From Serinus canaria (Eukaryota; Chordata; Aves; Passeriformes; Fringillidae): a stretch of DNA of 64,000 bases. Positions 13,816 through 26,400 of this stretch are shown here, piece after piece (the first letter of the stretch is position 1; every line of letters starts with the position of its first letter). The translations under genes were made by a program, and so were the position numbers. The notes under the pieces were generated by a model. That model saw only the letters and a list, made by a program, of their open reading frames with translations. It did not search any database and was not told the DNA's origin. Location: contig NC_066313.1 in assembly GCF_022539315.1 (NCBI RefSeq), positions 68,947,934-69,011,933 on the forward strand. Direction: 5' to 3'.

Positions 13816-14989
13816 TTGTAAGTACTGAATAAAACAGGTTTTTTCTTTCCTACACTAGAGTCTTCCTCCTTCACCCCTCCCTAGGTTGTGTGCAAAATTT
13901 GTTGTACACCTACCAAAGGAGACCCACTACTTTTTTCAGCACAATGATGCAGCAGGTTTTGGACACTACCACCGAGGCAGGGTTTGTTTTAAAGCTGAAC
14001 AGCTTTGTCCCTAGTGCAGTATTCTAGTGGCATGACTTAATTCAGCAAAGCCCTTCTTGTGAGATCTTGAAAATAGAAAAAATATTTGCCTACTTGAGAG
14101 ATCCTGTTTGCTACTTTACTCTTATGAAGCCCCACTTAGCATAAGTAGAAATCTCATTGATTTCCACAGATTAATCAACATGTTTGCTGAACATGAACTG
14201 TGAACCTGGAAGTCTAGGGGTCAGAGGAAGCAAGTTACAGTAGAATCTGACAAGGTATTTAAAACTGATTTCCTTTTGAAGACTTCTGAATCTCGTTGTT
14301 GGAAACATAGTTAATGCTATCTTTTAAACTTTAGGATGTATTTCTCTTTAACTGTCCACCTATGCTATTTTTTAGGCTGTGTTGGTATATCCTCTGGTGA
14401 GGCAAGCACTATGCATTGCTTTGTATTAAATATGCAGTAAATTAAGTCAAAATCAAGCTCTTCAATCTCTCTCTCATTTCTTTGTATAGCTGTGGGCTGA
14501 AATCTTGTTTTTGCTATATCTCATGCATCTGAAATTTGATGTTAGGCAGTTTGACAGACAGTACTGGGGAAGGTAAGGAAGAAAAAAGTCTCTTGGCATA
14601 GAGGTTCTGCAACATTCAACAGAATTCAACTCTCACAGAATATCCCTGGCAACTGCTACAGTCTGCTTCCCAGAAATCAGTGTCCTGTGTTATTAGCCAT
14701 TGGACTCAGACAGCTCACTCTTCACAAGTCTCTCTTAAGAAGCTTTTTACCTCCCAGTCATCTGATGCATTACCTGCATCTGGTACAGGTTTATTACAAA
14801 CTGCTCATAACAGATGCTCTTCCATATCACGCTTTTCACACATCAGGATCCCAGGATTTAAAAGCTATTCATGTGAATGCTGCATGTGCATATAAAGTTG
14901 TCAGATTTTCCAGGACTCTTCTTTCTACAGCTTAATATTGTTATTATATGAAGGTGTAGTGTGGGAGTCTGTCTTCTTTCTTTCCCAAG

Positions 14990-15033
14990 TAGCTAAGTAT
15001 CTTAATAATAGTAGCTGAGTATCTTAATAATGT
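14990..15033. repeat. Imperfect 22-bp tandem duplication
   Basis: TAGCTAAGTATCTTAATAAT at 14990-15009 recurs at 15012-15031 with one substitution (TAGCTGAGTATCTTAATAAT), giving a period of 22 bp. It is a local duplication, probably from replication slippage. Confidence 0.8.
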
Positions 15034-16762
15034 GGGGTAGTTAATAGCTACCCAGACTAGACTGGAGTTGCTGAGGTCCCTCAAAAAATCTTGAAGCTGA
15101 TGCTTACGACCTATAACATCTTTGGGATCACTAAAATTTTAGCAAAAGGAACAAATGGATGGGCTTGACACCTGAGTACATGAAAAGGGTGACAAAGGTA
15201 AGGAATTGGGATAATGGTTTTTAGCATGTATAGCATATAAAAGCTGTGAGTAAGCAATTGTTTACAGCTCCTATTATAAAAACTAGCAGACATCAAATAA
15301 AACTAGCAGGTTGCTTATTCAGAAGAAACAGCAGGGAACATCTCTGCAGGCAGTACAATGTATAGTTCAGTTCTGGAATATGTTACTTCGAGACTTTTGT
15401 AAAAAGTTTAAATAGTTCTACAAATTTTTATAAAAGAAATCATGGAAGAAATTTGCTTTGAGAGATTCAAATACAGATACAATCAAATCTGCAAAACACT
15501 CACAGCATATCTGGTGGTAAAACACTATTCTGAAATTCAATACCACTACCTGCTTGTATGTGTGCTTCTGCTCTTTCATGTGCTAACACTACAGCACTTG
15601 AGAAACTTGTGGATCTGACCTGACTGACCTGCTGCTGGATCTGGCAAGGCTGTTGGTACATTCTGCTCTTTGAATAATTCATTCTGACTTCACGCAGGAC
15701 TAGTATCAGTAGTCCTCTTCAAATTCTATTTTCCCATCAATGATAGCAATTCCCTACACTACAGTGTGATATTTTTATGCAACTTTCATCAACGCCTCCT
15801 ACATATTTACAAACTCGGGAAAAGTTACTTTCATTTTACTTTGAAATGGTGTGATTATAGCACATAGGTCATGCAAACATTATTTCTCATTTGCATAATT
15901 ATTCTATTTTCAATTATAGATTTTAAGCCATACAAATATCAGGTTTACTCATGTTAGAAGTTCAGTGATCATGGGTTCTTGAATGTTTCTGTTGCATACC
16001 AATGGCTTCATGCACTTATTGCAGCTATACATTAATTAAATGAAAAAGAGAAAGAATGAAAAACTCATCTGCATAAAAAACCAAAAAAATTGAAAAACAC
16101 GAAGCCAGAAGACCCCCCTTTTAAACAGATATTATAGCAAAAGCATAAACCATAGCCAAGTGCACTGAGAAATACAAATTTTATGTTTTGGACCACATGA
16201 AAATAATACATCACATACTTTAAGCCAATAGAGTATCACAGATTTGCTCACTGAAAGTTAGAGACTATCAAGGTGACAGCAAAAAGAGAAATTCTTGGAG
16301 GAATCCAGGTCTTTCTTTGATAGTAAACATCAGTACTCCTCTTTAAAACGGCAAGTTGTCAAGAAAACTGAATGTTTTTCCTTTGAAACAGAACATCATT
16401 TGTCTTAAGTGTGGTCAAAGACAGAAAAATGGCTACTTAGAAAAATCCATTCTTCAGCTGTAACACCTATATGCTTTCAACTTATATCTTCCTAGTTTGC
16501 TGGCAAAACAAAAGAAAGGCATAACTGTTGGCTCAAAGGTAAGGCCCTCAAGAGAACATCTACCCTCCTGAAATGTGATAATAAGTATCCACTAAATTCT
16601 GGGATTACCATATAAATCATGATTGATTTTAACTGAATGCTGTCCTACTTTATCTTTTCTTGGAGTATTGTGGTCTGTATAATTACCTATAATTTGGGCT
16701 AAATAAGTAAAAATTCAAGTGTGTAGTGCCAGAATTAGATCTGAAATTAGATAAACTGTAAA

Positions 16763-16783
16763 AAATTGGGTGGCACCCAATTT
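16763..16783. repeat. Near-perfect palindrome, 10-bp arms
   Basis: AAATTGGGTG and CACCCAATTT flank a single central base at 16773. It could be a binding site for a dimeric factor, but a chance palindrome in a large desert is just as likely. Confidence 0.65.
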
Positions 16784-19700
16784 GGCAAGAAAACTTATAA
16801 CCAGTTATGAATTGGGTTTTTTTATTTTCAGGTGTTACCCCATCCTGATCCTTCTCCGCTTCTTTATCTTCTTCCTTTAACTGCCTCACCTAGTCCATAA
16901 CATTTCTCATTACGGAGGCTGTACTCACACAGACACTTGGATTGTAAGTACATCCATTTGGAAATACAATTTTTCCCTTTTGGATCTTGAGAGAAGGAAA
17001 CTGCCATGTAAGAATTATCACTTTTAATTAGTGAACTCGCAGATTGGCAGCATGTAGAAAAGCTATGACAGCAAAAGGAAATGGGGTGATTTTAGCAGTG
17101 ATAATCTTTATAGTGCCAAGAAACTTTCACAGCAGTTCATTAGAGGGGAGATCTGTGATTTAGACAAGACTGAATCAGCACTCATGCTGGCTAGATCAGT
17201 AGTGCTCAACTGAGAATTAAAAAGACCAGAAAAGGAGGAGTGGATCACACATGCTGGTCTGGGAAGACAGGGTGCATTCCCCTGCATACTATTCTGCCCT
17301 GGGTTTCCTCTGAGTCCTGTGAATGAATGACAAAATAGATGTGGTTTTGCAGTTCACAGCGTGACTAATAACATGAAGATTGGCATGTTTTTGCAGTATT
17401 AAATGTAGTGTATACATTGCATACCTTGGGCTCTATTTTGATTATGGAAGGATTCAGATGCTTCTGGGTAAGTATTACAGGATTTTACAAGCTGGGAGAA
17501 TAAACCAGTGGCTATAAACCAGTGAAGAACCTTCATTAAATTAATATGCCATCAGCAAGAGAGGTCTAATTGGGCGGGAATTTTACTTTTTTACCTTCTA
17601 TTTCCATACAGTCATACCTTTTCCCATGAACACAGGGTAGTGTGGTGGTCTGTTCTCAGGGGTTTTGAAGGATGTCTCGTTTGTCTTCTCAGTAGACTCC
17701 AGTGTCCACCAGTTTTTCAGTGCAGACTTCTGATGTTTGTTAACCATTCTTCAACAGTTGCTATTGCTGAGTGGTTTTAAAGGCTGAACTACATGAAACC
17801 AAAGTGATTAAGGTACATTACATCTATCTTTTTAAAAAAAAATAATTAAAGCTGTTCTTGATAAAAATTCCCCTGTCCTTTATGCAATGATGGTTAATAT
17901 TAAATATCAAGACAATGTAATATTGAAATACCAACATTCCATTACTATTGAAATCATTGACAGAAAGTATGAGAAATCTTCAACCATGTTCTTATCACTT
18001 AAGCAAACTAGAAGCAGGCATCCTATCTGAATATACATGAATTTAAAGCGAGGTACACAATAAAGTATTTTATCCTCAGTCTTCCCACAGAAAATTTCTA
18101 CTACAAATCAAAATTGTTGCAGAATCTCAAAATTCAAAACTTCAAAAGAGCAGTGGGTCAACTTTAAAAAAGGAGAAAAAAGCATTTTCAAATATAGGAA
18201 TATTCTAAGCTACGTAACTCTAGGTTTTTAACCTTACCATTGCAGGTATTGTGAGAAGACATTGTAAGTACAGCCAAATGGCAAACAGCCTGACAGACAG
18301 GGAAACTTCCTCTCAAACAACCTGTTCAATCTATTGGAAGGTGAGCTACTTCCTTCATTTTACATAGCCTCTAAGAGTCTTTTTGACAGATTTTCAGGGA
18401 TAGAAAGTGGGTATCTCTAGCTTCATGTCTTATGGCACAGTGTTCAAATAATTAAACAACAGTAAAATCACAAAGTGCTAGTATACCACACCAGTGGAAG
18501 TTTTACAGCTCAGGTACTTTATCAACTTAATGGTGAGGTAGAACTTACTCTTGCTAACCAGTTTTATGTAATGAAAATTTTTGTTTGTTTTAATAGAGGC
18601 AGAGAAGAATCTTAGCACTAGATCACCAAGTAATTTTTGCTTATCTTACACAGTACATGATCATTTTTCTACTTCAAAGAAATAGTGTTAACTGTCCAAG
18701 CAGTCTGAAATAAATAATTTCCCATATAATAAAGTTAATACATTAAGAGTACTCTTAATTTACTGAGGTGCACATTTCTACCTGATTTTTGAACTTTAAT
18801 TTTAATTATTTTTGGGAATTATAATTCTGGAATAAAAGATGACAAAATGATTTCAAAATTCTTTACAAACTAGAATTTGAGAGGTAAGTAGAGACATTTC
18901 AATGACTTAAATTTTTAAGGTATGACCTTGATCAGGGAATTATATAAAATTTTGATTTTTTTTTCTGAGAAGCCATTATATAGTTAATTACCCTTAAATT
19001 AGGCTGTAGAAGACAGGTATACTTTTGCTTCTTTGTTTATTTTTTTCTCATCTCTCAATGGAAGAAAAGTTTTTTTATCTTTTTTTGTGAGAGAAATTGA
19101 AAAAAAAATTCCTTGTTTTTCCCACTAGACTCTTTGATTTTTTTGTGATAGCCTGTGAAATCTTATCTTTACGAAGCCTTACTATATATATTTCATATGT
19201 AGAAACACAAATGGAGCTACCATGAGAACTGGATCCTTCTTTTCTTTTTTCTTTTTTTTAATCCTCTTTAATGACATTTATTTCCGTCTGTGGTATAATG
19301 GGGAAAAATACTGCTTGGATTTATGAGTAAAGAAAACAAAAGCCAAGAACAGCTAAATGAAATTCATCTGAGAAAGCTAAACTGGGTGAAGGCTTAGATC
19401 TTTTGGCAGAGCTGAAGGTTATACTTGTTCTAAGAGATGTATTTGAGGCTGAAAGGCATCTTGCTGCTGTCTTTGATTCATCTCCTTTGTTCTTACAATT
19501 GTGAGTGTGTAAGTTACCTTTGAGATCCCCACACCATTGCAGTAGTGAATATTAAAGCACAGAAAAAAAAAAAGAAAAAAGCATTAGAAGTACATGGAAC
19601 CACCATGAAGGCATCTTTCTTTTTTTAGTTCAGGTATCATTCCTAAAACTGTATATTTAGGGCATATCTATCATATGCACCTTTATGTATGTAGATATTT

Positions 19701-21984
19701 GAATTTACCTCTTTCTCAAAGGGTTACAGTTACATGTAGCTATATTTGTGCTGTCTGGGGTTCAGCCTAAAGTGGTTTGTTTATGACTGCTGTTAATACA
19801 ATTGAGATGTTAAACCCTTTTAAAACTTATTCTCCTGATAACATCAGAGATCTGGAAGACACCAATCTGACAAACACAGCTCCTAAAACACATTCTTCTG
19901 CTCTTGCACACAGAGGCATAAAGGAGCAGGGGTACTCTTAGCTTAGCAGTAATCATACTGCTAAGAAGTATGGAGAAGTTTTCTTTTGTTTTCTTGCTAT
20001 TTTTAAAATGTTATTCTTTGGGAAAAAAAAATACTGAAGGTTTTGCAAAAGAGTGTGATACTTTTCCCTGTAACTCTAAATTTTCCCTATGCAATTCAAA
20101 ATTTATTTTTCACATATTATTATGTATTAGTGGAAGCTATTAAAGCTACATATCTTATAATACAGCTAACAAGGTAACATCCTTTCAACTTGAACCTGCA
20201 AATGTCATCGTTATACAGACATACCACTGTAAAATAATAACTACTGGAACAATACATTCTCAGGGCAGGGAGAACAAAATTGGTTTTCTGATTCCAAAGT
20301 ACAAAAAGTTACTTCAATAGTCACAAAGTAACAGCTATATTGTGCAGACACATTTGAACTGGAAACCCCACAACTTACAAGGTGTTTTGGAGAGGATTTT
20401 CTGGTAAGGCTGACTGACTTGCAGCTTCTGAAAGAAATGAATGGAATGAGCTGCTCTTTTACACATGCAACATATTTTCAAAAATAAAACTGGGAAGACT
20501 AGACTGGGGAATAAACAGCTGTTGTTAGGACAAAGGTGCAAAATTCTGTTTCTCTGACGTGAAGTTTTAGTTATTCGTAATGATCATGTGCAAGCCTACA
20601 CAGTAATGTTTGGCTCAAAGGATTTCTCAGAAGTACCTTTTTATTTTTTTTTTTGAGTTCACTCACACTGAAGTAAACCATCTGCCATGGAATATGCTAA
20701 GTAAAACTAAAAAATGAGAAGATCAGGTTTTAGGAAGAATATGAATATATATCATAAGAGATTTAAGCTAGTTACATTAAGAAATGCAAGACTGAAAATT
20801 GCTGTTGTGCGTAACTCTTAGAAAAATACCAAGGTAGAAGCACTAGCATGGCCTCTCACTGTGTCTGGAATTACAATGCCCTGTAAAATAATTCTTCTTT
20901 CTGCTACATTTTCTGTGGAACTGAAAGCTCATCTGGGTGCCTACTGAGCATGGAAGATCATTCTTTTCTGATAAAATGCTTGCTTAGCAGCAAAGAATTT
21001 GCACAACTCAAAGCTATAAGAATTGTTAGAAATTATTTATGTCTGTGTATTTTCTAATTATGAGTTGCCTGTCAGAAGTATATAGCATCTAGAGGATATT
21101 TCAATATCAATTCTCATTCTCCAGGTAAAACCATATTCATTTTTAACCTATCAAAATCAAATAAAACAAAGAATTATTTGCAAATACATTTAAAAATAGG
21201 TATGCTCTATCATCTGAAGCTATACCACAACTTTAAACATATGTATTAATTGTTTTTTAAATACTCTGAATCTTAGGGTCTGTCCAGATATGGAAACTGA
21301 GTCAATTTCAAATTTCTGCAATGTCAGTCAATTACTAAAAGTAGTAAATACAGAATATTTCCACCTCTCATTTAATAACATAAATAGAATCTAGGAGTGC
21401 TCATTTCTGAAAATATATAGGTTTACTCTCTAACTATATATTGTCACAGTAAATCATGGAAAATTAAACTTTTGATATTGATGTTCATATTTCTAATTCT
21501 AAGGACATGTATTTTATGTTTTAACTCCAGAAATGGGCTGCAAGTGGAAACAGTTGCCTGTATGCTTGATGCCTAGTTCATATATCCTGCCCATGAGCAG
21601 TACTGCTTCTCCTAATATTAAAAGCATAAATTCCAGATGTTATATAGAAGACATTTCTGTATGCACTGCAAGGAACTGCTTTTCAGCATTCAAGGCTAAC
21701 AAAAACATGGATGTTGGGGAAGAAATGCAGCCTAAACATTAATAAGTGGAGTATTCATTAATATTACATGCTTCTAATTTCCTGCATTAAAATATATAGT
21801 GCTACAAGGACCATCTTTTGTGATGCCAAGGATTTAAACTGGATAATTACCATCCAGAATTTTAACAAAAAGGACTTAAAATTAAAAGTTTCTCTGTGTT
21901 CTCACAGGAAAACTTTCAGCTGTAATTTTTAAACCCTCTGCTGTATACAAAGTTCATTATGTTGCATGGATCAATCTAAATATT

Positions 21985-22170
21985 ACTTTCTGCAGTCGGC
22001 CTCGCAGCAGTGCTGGTAGCCTGAGCGTTAATTGTGTGCAAGTGTTGAACCCCAGCCAGCTCTGGTTGCAGGCTCATTAGCATATTCATAAGTCACAGCT
22101 TCACGCAGGTGCCAGAAAGAGCAAAATGTTTTCTGACTATTCACTGCCGCAAGAGTGGAAATACTGAATT
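21985..22170. promoter_or_regulatory. Candidate noncoding regulatory element
   Basis: A block with several CpGs (GTCGGCCTCGCAG, GAGCGTT, TCACGC, TGCCGC) in surroundings that are otherwise CpG-poor. It contains a homeodomain-like TTAATTG (22028-22034), an octamer-like ATTAGCATATTCATAA (22077-22092) and an E-box CAGGTG (22106-22111). It has no reading frame of note. The composition and motif cluster suggest a developmental enhancer, plausibly for SLITRK1. Conservation could not be tested here. Confidence 0.35.
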
Positions 22171-22262
22171 ACTGCTAAAAAGCTATTCTGTGGGATAAAA
22201 TAAGCTTCTAATATTGCAAAGTAGGTTCAAAAACTCTCAAGGAATTGCTCCGTGAAAAAAAT

Positions 22263-22382
22263 GAAACAAGACCCTTTTTTTTTCCCTTTTCTTTTTTCCC
22301 CTTTTTCCTGCCTTCCCTTCTCTCTCTGTCTCTCTCTGTCTCTCTCCCATCCCCCCTTCCCCACCCCTCCCCTTTGCCCTGC
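22263..22382. repeat. Pyrimidine-rich tract (CT)n/(T)n
   Basis: A long run of almost only C and T on the plus strand, including TCTCTCTGTCTCTCTCTGTC near 22320. It is a simple repeat and could form triplex DNA. Confidence 0.8.
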
Positions 22383-23000
22383 AGAGTGGAAAATTCAGAT
22401 CAGGCAGATTAAAAACAATGTTTCTTGTTTCATCCCCTTTTGAAAACTGGCTCTGGTTTTCTTAATAGAGGCCAAGGAAGATAGTGTGATAATTACTAGA
22501 TTAGACATCCACAGACCCTGCTGCATGAGCGATAAACCAGTATAATGGAACTAAGCTTCTTCTAAATGAATCGGGGCAATCTGGACTCTCACTAATTCAA
22601 ATAAATTCAAAATAAAAGCACGTTCTCAACATACTGCTGCCAGTAGTAGCAGCATGAAAAAGGGATTGTCTGGATCAGTGTATCTCATCACTACAGGTCA
22701 CTTTTGGCCCTTTCATCAATAAATTTTTGTCTTTCTATAATACACAACTGATTAAATTAAAATTGTATTTAAAAACCTTAGTAAAGCAAAGTATTTAAAA
22801 GATTTTCCAGGGTTGTTAAATTCAGATAGTAAAACTCCAATTTATCCTTCAAGCATATCTAGCATTGTGCTTTCTCAAATAAACTTGCATCTCTTAATTT
22901 TGTTAATTTTACTACTGATCTTGCAGAGAAAATTTATAATTTCTATGTAGCATATTAGACTATGATTCCTATTTTATTTCACCTTAATTTATCCTGTTAA
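22383..23000. other. Intergenic, nothing recognised
   Basis: AT-rich sequence between the pyrimidine tract and the CR1 copy. I see no coding potential. A slightly more complex stretch at 22450-22640 could belong to the preceding candidate element. Confidence 0.5.
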
Positions 23001-23428
23001 ATCATAGAATTATAGAATGTTAAAGGTTTGGAATTCACCTTAAATATCATCTAGTCATAACCCACTTTGCCAAGGGCAGGGATACCTCCCACTAGACCAG
23101 ATTGCTCAAGGCCTTATCCTCACTGGCTTTGAACAGTGCCAGGCCTGGGGCAGCCACAACCTCTTTGGGCAACTTGTTCCAGTTCTCACTACCCTTAAAG
23201 TAAAGAATTTCTTCTCTATATCCAACCTAAATTTCCCCTCTTTCAATTTGACCCCATTACTCCATGTCGCATCCCTACATTTCCTGACAAAGAGTCCCTC
23301 TCCATCACTCCTGTAGGTGCCTCTCAGATACTGAAATGCTGCTATGAAATCTCCACACAATCTTGATTTCACCCAGCTGAACCCCAACTTTCTGAGCCTT
23401 TGTAGGTTCAGCCTTCCCGTAGAGGCAG
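23001..23428 (-). mobile_element. CR1 LINE fragment, 3' end
   Basis: The low-coordinate edge starts ATCATAGAATTATAGAATG, the antisense of the CR1 3' terminal octamer repeats, so the element lies on the minus strand and its 3' end is intact. Toward higher coordinates it runs through the characteristic antisense phrases CCTCCCACTAGACCAGATTG (23086-23105) and GTAAAGAATTTCTTC, then through the C-terminal part of ORF2, and stops near 23428. It is a typical severely 5'-truncated avian CR1 insertion. Confidence 0.93.
23106..23387 (-). pseudogene. CR1 ORF2 C-terminal remnant
   Basis: A 93-codon stretch inside the CR1 fragment. GDFIAAFQYLRG, SDGEGLF and LKEGKFRLDIEKKFFTLRVV match the C-terminal region of CR1 ORF2 that follows the reverse transcriptase domain. 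Beyond that the frame drifts from the expected sequence, which indicates an indel. It lacks catalytic motifs because of 5' truncation and is not a host gene. Confidence 0.88.
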
Positions 23429-26400
23429 ATTAGCAGGAAGTTAATGACCTACACGTTAACAAAATTGATTAGATCGTGATCCACAATCAAAACACACTAT
23501 TTTTTTGAGGAAGAAGATCTACCCTAATTGCACTAAGAAATATGCATCAATCATCAAGATTTTAGAATATACTTTGATTATTCTCCTCTCATGGAGGGTC
23601 AATATTAAAATTATTAAATGCTTATTTTCTTTCACAGTATCCTGCATTATCTACTTGTGCATATTTTAATTGGAGGAATGTTTATGTGGAAGTTATAAAA
23701 ACCTACATGAAAACTATAAAAAAATAAATAAGGTAAGTACAAGGGATCTGTAGAAGCATCTGAATTTCAATGCTTTCCCTGCAGTCTTAACCCATACTTG
23801 CAGAAAAATTTTGAGATTTTTACTCAGTGTCTGTGAGGAGAGTTTGACATCGACTAGACTAGATATTTCCTAGATATTTCTAGTATTCCAGCTACAAAAG
23901 CCTATGAGGCCTAGGGAGCCACACTCACTCCCATCAAAAAGCTGGAAGTTGCCAGTCTAGTGACAAAACTTGTCCCCACTTTAGCCTTGGATTTCTCCTA
24001 CTATGAGACAAGAGGAGAGCCTGAGCATAAAGAGCCCCAGGGAGCTGCCTGTGGGCTGCTGCAACAACCCACCCACCAGAGTCCACTCCTTGGGGAAACT
24101 TGGATGTCCTCAGAAAGAAGGGCATCAGAAAGGAGGTTGCAGAGTGCATTTTAAACCATTTCTGGTCCTTGGTGCATGCATCACAGCCCTTTTGCTTCTC
24201 AGACTAGTAGACTAGTTAGTAGAATTGTGTCCAGAAAGCTCTACCTGCAGGTGAGTTTTAAGACCTTGAATCCCTCAGATGCTGAAGGAAATATAGGGGT
24301 TTGTTTGGTTTGGTTTTGCCTTTATCTTCCTGAGTTTTTAATTCTAAGCATTGGGCTACTTTGTTAAAAAGAGGGATCACCTCTGTTTTAGAAAATTATG
24401 AAGATCACACCAAACATTGAGCACTTCTGGACAGGTTTGAGTTGCCCAGTCCTGTCAAGAAGGAAGATACTCTGCAGGGTTATCAAGGCATGAACTGGGG
24501 CTGCTAGGGAAAATATGAGGTCTAAAACTGGCTAAGTATTCTGTTCTTAGGCCACAGCACGGTAAATTCAGGAATTCAATTTCACATTTAGAAGCAGTAG
24601 CTGGCTGTAAGTCAGTAGTAGGTAAGAGATGTGATTATGGCTGGCTACAGGCAGCTACAGGCTTGTCTGATCTGTGTATTGGCCTGAGGCACTCTGAAGC
24701 CAGGTAGGTGCACCAGTGCATCACCCTGCCTGAGCCATGGCACAATTCTACAGGTACCCTCTGGAATTTAAGACATGTTCAATCCACAGCCACAGTCTTG
24801 CTATAGCATAGACACATTGCTACTGGAACAAATGCAGAGTACAGAAAAATCAGAAGTACGGAGATGATGAAAAATCATGTAAATATATTCATGCAGGGTG
24901 TGGCCACTGGCCCCAATAAAAATCCTGCTCATCTGAACTGTGTGAAATCTCAGTGAGCAAGAAGCAGCCAGGCCATTATGCCTTAGACAGACATGACATC
25001 CTCATTCCATCAGTTGTTTGTCACTCATTTATATTTGTAGAAGCTGAATTTTAACCCAGCACAAAGCAAGTGTGTATGTTTGTGTGTGTGTGTATGTTGG
25101 AATGCAAGTGTTGTCCTCATGCTACAAAGATTCTTGGAAACAGTGAAACCATTCTCAGTTTCACTTGCACAAACAGATTCATTGGATGTTGTCTCACCAA
25201 ACTGGAACATAATCTTGAGTATACTGAGCATTGAAAAAAAAAATTATAGCAAGTTTTGCTCTCTGAGGAGAATGCCCAGTTAAAGTAAAATATCCCCACC
25301 ATATCCTAGGGAGTACTATGGCTGTGGTTGTTCCCTTTATAGCTAATGGAAAGGAACAGGCACCTCTAGAGAGTCATTAATCTCATCATAAGATAGAACA
25401 GATGAATATCCCTGGAGGAGCCTATTTTTCTCCATTAACTATAAAGGGATTCAAAAATGCCTGGCTTAGATTTTAGATGTCTAACTTTCAGATGTTAAAT
25501 TACAGCCAATTAAGTCAATCACATGTTGTCCCCTAGCAGAACTTATTCTTTCCCTCCACAACCATTCAACTCAGTGACTATCCACAAAGAAAAAGCTGGA
25601 AACAGAAAAATCAGTCCTAAATCTTCCCTGAACCTCCTCGCACATTTGCAGTAATTGTCATCCACAGCATGCAAGTGGGGAATAGCGTGAGTTCTCAGAA
25701 ACTTCTGAGTCTGACTCCTTTTTAACAGTCCATTATTTCCAGTTTTGGGACACTAACTGATACATGAGGAAGGAAAGTGTCAGAAAGGGTATTATCTGTT
25801 GCTGCATCTAATGAGTACCATCTGGACAGCCTTACACATAGAAAAAGTATTTTGCACCTGTTTTGCACATCATTAAAAGCCAGATACATTTTTCTTTTAT
25901 ACACCAACATCAGTGTCATCAGTAGAAACGGTGTATTTTCAGCTGCTGACTATTTGGATTGCGATGCATCTGTTTTCTACCTGATAGGCACAAGTCTGCA
26001 GTCTGTAGAATTTCAAAGTCTCTTTCTTGCTGTACCACTTGAAGGAATTCACCATAAAATTGTAGTTATGTTCATAAAATTTCTATTTTCATTTTTTAAA
26101 ATAATCGAATACTCTGTGAGCTTTCATGCATACGTATTTTTTTGTTAAAAAAAAGAAACAAAAAACCGAACCACAAAACAATTGCTGTGCCAGAATAAGT
26201 GGTTTCAAATGCAGATGTTGCTGTAGAAACCTGACCACATATATGCTAGCTTTTACTAGTGTTTGTATGCTATATACAAAGAATTATATATTTCTTTTTT
26301 CTTTTAGAAAGCTTCACTCTTCATGGTTATGTATTATTTTTCTTAATATCTTTTTTATTATGAAACAAATAAATTAGTTGGTTTGGTTTTTTCCTTGTTG

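Larger units (their letters stand above)
13816..21984. other. AT-rich intergenic desert, no gene seen
   Basis: No coding exon, RNA gene or recognisable transposon. Two small local structures (14990-15033 and 16763-16783) are listed separately. T-rich patches occur around 19030-19100 and 19240-19260. Confidence 0.6.

Noticed and set aside
23820..25010. Possible old LTR or DNA transposon in a less AT-rich patch
   Set aside because: No terminal inverted repeats, TG...CA ends or coding remnants were found.
25777..26148. A 123-codon plus-strand frame
   Set aside because: It ends in T-rich low complexity and has no recognisable motif. Chance length is plausible in a 64-kb window.
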